From positions 1 to 40,360 of the forward strand of contig NZ_FZOQ01000035.1 of assembly GCF_900188175.1 (NCBI RefSeq): a DNA stretch of 40,360 nucleotides, in the 5' to 3' direction. The notes below the pieces were generated by a model. It did no database searches and had not been told where the DNA came from. It saw only the letters and a list, made by a program, of their open reading frames with translations. The DNA is from Pontibacter ummariensis (GTDB lineage Bacteria > Bacteroidota > Bacteroidia > Cytophagales > Hymenobacteraceae). A program made the position numbers and the translations under genes. How positions within the stretch are numbered: the first letter of the stretch is position 1; every line of letters begins with the position of its first letter. Positions 35,233 to 40,360 of this stretch are shown here, piece by piece.

Positions 35233-35934
35233 ATGGAGAATCTCATTGACAAGATAAAAGCCGTTGATAATAGCTCGCTGGTGGACAGAGTAGAGACTAA
35301 CTTAATTGAGCTACTCGTTCAGCAAAACCTTAAAGTCGGTGATTCCATCCCGAAGGAGATAGACTTGGCCAATAGCCTGGGGGTAAGCCGCACCGTAATC
35401 AGAGAAGCGCTGTTGCGGCTTAGAATGGTTGGCCTTATTGAGTCTAGAAAACATCGGGGCGCTATCATCACCAGCCCTGATTTACTGTCGCTCTTAGAAA
35501 AACGCATGATTCCGCAAGTACTTGACGAAGCAACGCTACGAGAGGTGTTTGAGCTACGATTGGTGCTGGAGATAGGGATGGCCGACTTTATTATGGAACG
35601 AGTAACAAAGGAGGATATCGAACAACTGAAGGAAATTACATCTACGGAACCAGATCTCTCCGACTCGATGCATTTTCAAATACAACACGAAATAAATTTT
35701 CATGGAAAGCTTTATGAAATATCCGGCAACAGTACCTTAAAGAAGTTCCAAAGTATGCTGCTGCCGGTTTTTCAATACGTACATGCTAGCGGCCTCCTGA
35801 AAAAGGAAGTCACCGTCAAGAAGTTTGTCTCCCATAAAGGCCTTGTGGACATAATAGAGCATGGATCATCGGAAATGCTCCGGAACGGAATGCGAAACCA
35901 CCTTGAAAACCACTTTATGAGGATATTTAACTAG
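35233..35934 (+). CDS. GntR-family transcriptional regulator, FadR/FCD subfamily (NanR-like by context)
   Basis: 233 residues. A winged helix-turn-helix covers about 12-85 (SIPKEIDLANSLGVSRTVIREALLRLRMVGLIE, given here only as position and type), ending in ESRKHRGAII. The FCD ligand domain spans about 98-228: ELRLVLEIGMADF, a metal-binding-type His in EINFHGKLYEISGN, SHKGLVDII and RNHLENHF supply the usual D/H3 set. FCD regulators bind small acids, and the sialic-acid regulator NanR belongs here. Position beside, and divergent from, the susC of the nan block supports sensing of sialic acid or ManNAc. It is the only regulator in the window; no hybrid two-component sensor or ECF sigma is present. 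The ligand is inferred. Confidence 0.88.
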   Translation: MENLIDKIKAVDNSSLVDRVETNLIELLVQQNLKVGDSIPKEIDLANSLGVSRTVIREALLRLRMVGLIESRKHRGAIITSPDLLSLLEKRMIPQVLDEATLREVFELRLVLEIGMADFIMERVTKEDIEQLKEITSTEPDLSDSMHFQIQHEINFHGKLYEISGNSTLKKFQSMLLPVFQYVHASGLLKKEVTVKKFVSHKGLVDIIEHGSSEMLRNGMRNHLENHFMRIFN

Positions 35935-36628
35935 AGCAAAGGGCATACAAAGTGTCCTTCTTGCATTTTGTGTGCCTGACACCACACCGATACATGTTAT
36001 AGTGATATCGCATGTATCGGTGCCCCTCCAGGAGAACTAGCATAGTCTGCACTAAGCCTCAGTTATGCAACAAAGGCATTAGAACAGAGATGCATTCCTC
36101 GCTATACGCTTATACTTCATCTAAAGAAAGAAGTAGAGCTGAGCACTCTGAACGCCTTCTAGATGGAGCTTCGGTGAATAAACAATGCAGGAAGGAAAGC
36201 AGCCGAGGCCCCGCACTTACTAGCCAGAACCATGCAGCGGCTTTCAGTAAGCTCTTCATCTAAAGGTACTGCGAACCATAGCTATATTAGATCTTTCCGC
36301 CCAGCTAAGCCTATAACCTATATATCAGGCATAAGAAGCAGCCTATATCCAAAGTACCCCTACGCCTTGCCCCTTTGAGAGGAACGGAAGAGCCACATAA
36401 GCTTTCATAATTATGATTAAGCACGATTCTCAAAACCTTGAGCCTACATAAAGGAAGTCTGGGAGAGCGCTTGGGCAGGTTAACTACGGCAACAGTTATG
36501 CTGCATTGATCAAAGCGGAATTCCCCCATTCCGGAAGAAGTGTACAGATCAGCCAGGCCGTTTTCACTCCACATTAAATAAGACATCACCATCCATAAAT
36601 GTTTTATAAGTTCTCACCACACGAAACA
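35935..36628. other. Long gap between regulator and GH2 gene
   Basis: About 690 nt without a convincing gene. Short frames on both strands have no signal, domain or ribosome-site support. It holds the regulator's hairpin, a GTTAAC hexamer near 36479 and, by position, the GH2 promoter, but I see no strong TAnnTTTG match. Confidence 0.45.
35985..36022 (+). terminator. 12-bp perfect hairpin after the regulator gene
   Basis: CACCGATACATG (35985-35996) pairs exactly with CATGTATCGGTG (36011-36022) around a 14-nt loop, 50 nt after the regulator stop. No U-run follows, so it may be a weak or protein-assisted terminator. Confidence 0.45.
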
Positions 36629-39600
36629 ATGCATAAATTCTTTCCACTCTTTCTCACCCTGTTCTTTGTAATACCGGTTTATGCTCAGCAACTGCCTTTG
36701 GAAACGCTCACACCCCAGGTAGTGGAACTCAACCGGATGCCCATGCGGGCCGTCTCGTTTGCCTTCGAAAGCCGGGCACTGGCCGAGCAACGGCAGAAAG
36801 AAAAGTCTGAGTACTACCTGTCGCTTAATGGCACCTGGAAATTCAACTGGGTAAAAGATCCAAGAAAGCGCCCGTCGGGCTTCTACAAGATCGACTTCAA
36901 TGATGCTAGCTGGGACAATTTCCAAGTTCCCGCAAACTGGGAGGTTAACGGTTACGGGTTACCTATTTATGTGAACCAGCCAACAGAATTTGCCGGCCAT
37001 GCGAAGCGGGGCGGGCAGCTTAACCCTCCCTATGATATTCCTGAAGACAACAACCCAGTAGGCTCTTACCGCAAGAAGTTCACCCTGCCCGAAAGCTGGG
37101 ACGGGCGACAGGTGTTTATCCACTTAGGTGCGGTTAAATCAGCTTTCTTTATCTGGGTGAATGGTGAAAAAGTAGGCTACAGCGAAGACAGCAAGCTAGC
37201 CGCCGAGTTTGATATTACACCCTATCTCAGAAAGGGCGAGAACCTGGTGGCTCTACAGGTATTCCGTTGGAGTGATGCCAGCTACCTCGAGTCCCAAGAC
37301 ATGTGGCGTATCTCGGGTATCGAGCGTGAGGTATACCTTTACGCTACGCCCAGACTGGATATCCGTGACTTCAAGACAATCGCCTCGCTGGATGAGACAT
37401 ACACAAACGGCGTGCTCGACCTGACTGCCGAGATTAACAACTATAAGATTGACCAGAATATTCTACATAGCAAGGCCGATACGTTTGCCGTCGAGATCGA
37501 GTTGGTAGACGCTACCGGTAAAACTGTCTTCACCGACAAGACTAAGGGTGTGCAGCGTGTGCTAGGCAACTACAAAAAGGAAGTCAAGTTCCACAAGACC
37601 CTTCCAAGAGTAAAGACATGGTCTGCCGAGACGCCTTACCTCTATACTTTGTACATCACCCTGAAAGACAATGAAGGTAAAGTGCTGGAAGTGGTGCCAC
37701 AGCGCCTGGGTTTCCGTTCTGTGGAAATCAAGGACAAGAACTTTCTAGTGAATGGCAAGCGTGTTTTCCTGAAAGGCGTGAACCGCCACGAACACAACCC
37801 TACCACAGGCCACACCTTGAGCAAAGAAGACATGCACAAGGACATGGAGATGATGAAAAAGCTAAACGTGAACGCCGTGCGCCATTCTCACTACCCGCCT
37901 GACCCGTACTGGCTGGAGCTATGCGACGAGTACGGCCTGTATGTCGTGGAGGAAGCTAACATCGAGTCTCATGCCATTGGCTACAATCTGCAGCACACAC
38001 TTGGCAACAACAAGGCGTGGCGAAATGCCCACTTTGAGCGCGTGGCACGCATGTATGAGCGCAGCAAAAACTTTGCTTCAGTGGTAATATGGTCGATGGG
38101 GAACGAGGCCGGCAACGGCACGAACTTCTATGAGATTTACGACTGGCTAAAGCAAAAGGACTTCCGCCCAGTGCAGTATGAGCGTGCCGAGTCGGACTAT
38201 AATACAGACGTGATCGTGCCGCAGTATCCTCACCCTAACTGGCTCTTAAAGTACGCACAAAGCAACCCGGAACGGCCTCTGATCATGAGCGAGTATGCCC
38301 ACATCATGGGTAACAGCTTAGGTAACTTCCAGGACTACTGGGATGTGATTGAGACACAACCCTACCTGCAGGGCGGTTTTATCTGGGAGTGGATAGACCA
38401 AGCCATCGACACCGTAAAGAACGGGAAACGCATTATGGCCTATGGTGGCGACTTCCCGCTGGAAGGTCCTGTTGACCAGAACATAAGCGATAACAACTTC
38501 AGTATTAAAGGTGTCGTTACCGCCCACCGGGGCCTTACACCAATGGCCATTGAGGTGAAGAAAGTATACCAGCACATCAAGACCAAGTATGACGGGAACA
38601 AAAACCTAGAGGTGAAGAACGGCTACTTCTTCCGGGACCTGGCTAACTACCAACTGAACTGGGAACTCCTAGAGAACGGCAAGGTGATTGAGAAAGGAAA
38701 CATAAAGTACCTGAACGTAGCTCCGCAGCAAAGCGTAACCATTCCCATCCCGCTTAAGAAGCAGCAGAAGTTCGGCAAAGAGTACTTCCTGAATGTCCGC
38801 TATACACTCAAAGAGGCCGAACCGTTCCTGAAGAAAGATTACCAGATTGCAGGCGAACAATTTGCCTTGACCAAAAACACAAAGCCGATCATAACTGTCG
38901 TAGACAGTAAAGGCACTTTGAAAGTAAGCGAGACGGACGACGAATTGGTGCTGACAGGCAAGGACTTTAGCGTGTCCTTTGACAAGATGAGGGGCACCAT
39001 GAGTGGCTATGTTTTGAAAGGCGACACGCTGATGCAACAAGGTCCGAAGCCAAGCTTCTGGCGTGCCCCCACGGACAATGACATCGGCGCAGGCTACAAT
39101 AAATCGAAGCGCATGTGGCGTAATGCCTACGAATCCGGCAAATTGACCGGGGCCAGGTACGACCATACTGCTAACGGCTATGAAGTAACTTTTAAGAAGG
39201 AGTTGGTAAACGGCGATGCCATCAGCTCCCTGGTGTTCACAGTCTACAACGACGGCACAATAAAAGTAGGCAATAGCATTCAGCCACTGAAAGGCGACCA
39301 TGAACTGTTGATGCGTATAGGCAATGACCTGCAGCTAAGCAAGTCTCTCGAAAACATTGAATACTACGGCCGTGGCCCATGGGAAAACTACTGGGACCGT
39401 AAAACAGCTTCTTTTGTAGGAGTATATAAGCAAACACTGGATGAGCAGTATTTCCCGTATGCCCGTCCGCAGGAAACCGGCAACAAATCGGACGTGCGCT
39501 GGGTAACGCTAAAGTCCAGAAAAGGTAGAGGTTTGAGGTTCGAGTTTGCCGACAGCCTGCTCAACTTCGCTGCCTTGCCATACGCCTTGGATGACCTGGA

Positions 39601-39787
39601 CCCGGAACAAAACAAGAAGCAGTACCATTCCGGCGAACTGGAGAAGCGCGACCGCATATACATGCACCTTGACCTGCAGCAAACAGGTATGCAGGGCATG
39701 GACAGCTGGGGCAGCCAGCCTCTGGAGAGGTATCGCATTCCTTACAAGAACCACCAATACAGCTACTGGATCAAGCCGCTGCGATAA
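36629..39787 (+). CDS. GH2 beta-galactosidase (LacZ-like, secreted), own transcription unit
   Basis: Start chosen at MHKFFPLFLTLFFVIPVYA, a clear signal peptide; the frame opens ten codons earlier at 36599. About 1052 residues with LacZ architecture: jelly roll (LSLNGTWKFNW, VPANWEVNGYG), Ig-like domains, TIM barrel from about 375 (LKGVNRHEHNPTTG) and a C-terminal small-chain domain. Acid/base Glu493 lies in WSMGNEAGNG and nucleophile Glu555 in IMSEYAHIMGNS. It is a paralogue of the GH2 at 15418-18546, with most core motifs the same but with a different linker after the jelly roll (FAGHAKRGGQLNPPYD). It lies on the opposite strand behind its own long leader and ahead of a strong terminator, so it is separately controlled. 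It is likely periplasmic, removing beta-galactose from imported fragments. Confidence 0.95.
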   Translation: MHKFFPLFLTLFFVIPVYAQQLPLETLTPQVVELNRMPMRAVSFAFESRALAEQRQKEKSEYYLSLNGTWKFNWVKDPRKRPSGFYKIDFNDASWDNFQVPANWEVNGYGLPIYVNQPTEFAGHAKRGGQLNPPYDIPEDNNPVGSYRKKFTLPESWDGRQVFIHLGAVKSAFFIWVNGEKVGYSEDSKLAAEFDITPYLRKGENLVALQVFRWSDASYLESQDMWRISGIEREVYLYATPRLDIRDFKTIASLDETYTNGVLDLTAEINNYKIDQNILHSKADTFAVEIELVDATGKTVFTDKTKGVQRVLGNYKKEVKFHKTLPRVKTWSAETPYLYTLYITLKDNEGKVLEVVPQRLGFRSVEIKDKNFLVNGKRVFLKGVNRHEHNPTTGHTLSKEDMHKDMEMMKKLNVNAVRHSHYPPDPYWLELCDEYGLYVVEEANIESHAIGYNLQHTLGNNKAWRNAHFERVARMYERSKNFASVVIWSMGNEAGNGTNFYEIYDWLKQKDFRPVQYERAESDYNTDVIVPQYPHPNWLLKYAQSNPERPLIMSEYAHIMGNSLGNFQDYWDVIETQPYLQGGFIWEWIDQAIDTVKNGKRIMAYGGDFPLEGPVDQNISDNNFSIKGVVTAHRGLTPMAIEVKKVYQHIKTKYDGNKNLEVKNGYFFRDLANYQLNWELLENGKVIEKGNIKYLNVAPQQSVTIPIPLKKQQKFGKEYFLNVRYTLKEAEPFLKKDYQIAGEQFALTKNTKPIITVVDSKGTLKVSETDDELVLTGKDFSVSFDKMRGTMSGYVLKGDTLMQQGPKPSFWRAPTDNDIGAGYNKSKRMWRNAYESGKLTGARYDHTANGYEVTFKKELVNGDAISSLVFTVYNDGTIKVGNSIQPLKGDHELLMRIGNDLQLSKSLENIEYYGRGPWENYWDRKTASFVGVYKQTLDEQYFPYARPQETGNKSDVRWVTLKSRKGRGLRFEFADSLLNFAALPYALDDLDPEQNKKQYHSGELEKRDRIYMHLDLQQTGMQGMDSWGSQPLERYRIPYKNHQYSYWIKPLR

Positions 39788-39798
39788 GTCAAGCAAAT

Positions 39799-39848
39799 AG
39801 GTTTAGTAAAGGCCGAAGTTTTATCATACTTCGGCCTTTACTAAACCT
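39799..39848 (+). terminator. Strong 21-bp perfect hairpin after GH2
   Basis: Arms 39799-39819 and 39828-39848 pair perfectly around an 8-nt loop, starting 12 nt after the GH2 stop. The outer stem is AT-rich (AAA/TTT), so U residues lie in the 3' arm, as in many bidirectional terminators. Confidence 0.8.
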
Positions 39849-39923
39849 GCTTACTATAGCTATGATTACAGCTTATATTTTTGGTCGTAGTTCACGGTCT
39901 GGTGGACTCCCCTAAGTTAAATA

Positions 39924-39948
39924 CCTACCGCGCATGCAGCGCGGTAGG
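39924..39948 (+). terminator. GC-rich 10-bp hairpin followed by a short T run
   Basis: CCTACCGCGC (39924-39933) pairs with GCGCGGTAGG (39939-39948) around a 5-nt loop; TACTTTTCT follows shortly after. It may be a second terminator behind GH2 or one for a transcript coming from the right. Confidence 0.5.
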
Positions 39949-40091
39949 CGTACTTTTCTATAACCTATCAAGGATATCTAGCAAAAGTTTGAGAAGAGCC
40001 CCCTTTCCGCCAAGGGCTAGGTCTTGCTGTTCGCTTTAACGATGCACAAAGATAAAAAAGCATAATGAGCCGTCCTTAGGCTGGGTGTGCC

Positions 40092-40100
40092 CGTTAACAT
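40092..40100. promoter_or_regulatory. CGTTAACAT box upstream of the right-edge gene
   Basis: The same nine bases occur in the left arm of the susC palindrome (11438-11446). It lies 42 nt before the ATG of the FGE-like gene. With one copy this is only suggestive of shared control. Confidence 0.25.
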
Positions 40101-40141
40101 CCATGCTTGTTTTGCACATGATGCTTTCTTAACTTACTCTC

Positions 40142-40360
40142 ATGAAACACCTCCGCTACTTTTCCACCGTGGCAGTAAGTGTATTTCTATCTTACTGCAG
40201 TCAACGGGCAAATGATCTACAGATGGGCAGTACTACCGACGGCACCTCAGCGGAAATGGCAGCATCTTGTTGCATATCATCGTCCGTGCCTTCCCGTTTT
40301 GCGGCTGTAACAGGTAAAGCGCAGGCGGCAACATCGTCAGGAAGAAAGGCACATGAAGGG
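40142..40360 (+). CDS. Sulfatase-maturing formylglycine-generating enzyme (SUMF1/FGE)-like lipoprotein, N-terminal 73 codons only
   Basis: The frame is open from ATG 40142 to the right edge. It begins MKHLRYFSTVAVSVFLSYCSQ, a lipoprotein-type signal with Cys19. A Ser/Thr/Gly linker follows, then ASCCISSSVPSRFAAV at about residues 41-56, then an Ala/Ser/Gly-rich stretch ending KAHEG at the edge. Its VFLSxC and CCISx3PSRFA segments match the left-edge gene at 1-219, so the two are paralogues. I recall this arrangement from Bacteroidota SUMF1/FGE-family lipoproteins, where an MVxIPGGxFxMG segment begins shortly after such a linker; that part is outside the window. Product would be a sulfatase activator in the periplasm or outer membrane. 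The gene is real at about 0.8; the FGE call is inference. Confidence 0.6.
   Translation, partial: MKHLRYFSTVAVSVFLSYCSQRANDLQMGSTTDGTSAEMAASCCISSSVPSRFAAVTGKAQAATSSGRKAHEG

Larger units (their letters stand above)
39849..40141. other. Intergenic region before the right-edge lipoprotein gene
   Basis: No gene is visible. It contains a GC-rich 10-bp hairpin (39924-39948) and a CGTTAACAT box (40092-40100), and must hold the promoter of the gene beginning at 40142. Confidence 0.5.

Noticed and set aside
36012..36592. Short frames on both strands in the regulator-GH2 gap
   Set aside because: No signal peptide, no recognisable domain, no ribosome-binding context; translations look random.
39799..39948. 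Inverted repeats read as insertion-sequence ends or an attachment site
   Set aside because: No transposase, integrase or target duplication is seen; position behind the GH2 stop explains the first as a terminator.

Overview
The window is a stretch of a Bacteroidota chromosome, probably Cytophagales/Hymenobacteraceae (Pontibacter-like, an inference from roughly 50% GC, long lipoprotein and SusC/SusD genes, and TAnnTTTG-type promoters). It is one very large host-glycan polysaccharide utilisation locus (PUL) built around sialylated, sulfated glycoprotein glycans. I see no tRNA, rRNA, CRISPR array or insertion sequence.

Layout from right to left along the minus strand: a SusC/SusD pair (31747-35064, 30181-31722); a sialic-acid block of N-acetylneuraminate lyase, a Kelch-mutarotase/sodium symporter fusion, a lipoprotein sialidase, a two-domain sialate O-acetylesterase, a ManNAc/GlcNAc 2-epimerase and a second sialidase (20055-29950); a galactosidase block GH27-GH2-GH27 (13996-19830); a PNGase F-type N-glycanase (11642-13579); a second SusC/SusD pair (6023-11286); a GH16 endo-glycanase; and three Cys-type sulfatases (275-5606). 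A GntR/FadR-type regulator (35233-35934) is divergent from the right-hand susC, and a second GH2 beta-galactosidase (36629-39787) follows on the plus strand.

Both window edges cut through related lipoprotein genes (1-219 minus, 40142-40360 plus). They share a lipobox and a Cys-Cys-Ile-Ser-x2/3-Pro-Ser-Arg-Phe segment. I read them as the N-termini of two paralogous formylglycine-generating-enzyme (SUMF1)-like proteins, which would activate the three sulfatases.

Working model: PNGase F frees N-glycans. Sialidases and the O-acetylesterase strip O-acetylated sialic acid. The GH16 enzyme cuts poly-LacNAc-type chains, sulfatases remove sulfate, and GH27/GH2 enzymes remove alpha- and beta-galactose. 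The SusCD pairs import glycans across the outer membrane. The Kelch-SSS fusion would mutarotate and import sialic acid, and the lyase and epimerase convert it to GlcNAc plus pyruvate. N-linked (corneal-type) keratan sulfate or a similar sulfated, sialylated poly-LacNAc N-glycan fits the combination best. Red-algal galactan remains an alternative for the GH16/sulfatase end alone. The exo-hexosaminidase, fucosidase, mannosidases, GlcNAc kinase and nagA/nagB are not in this window.

Regulatory structure: a GT-N3-AC palindrome sits before the right-hand susC beside the GntR gene, and three CGTTAAC boxes surround a promoter before the left-hand susC. Hairpins follow both susD genes.
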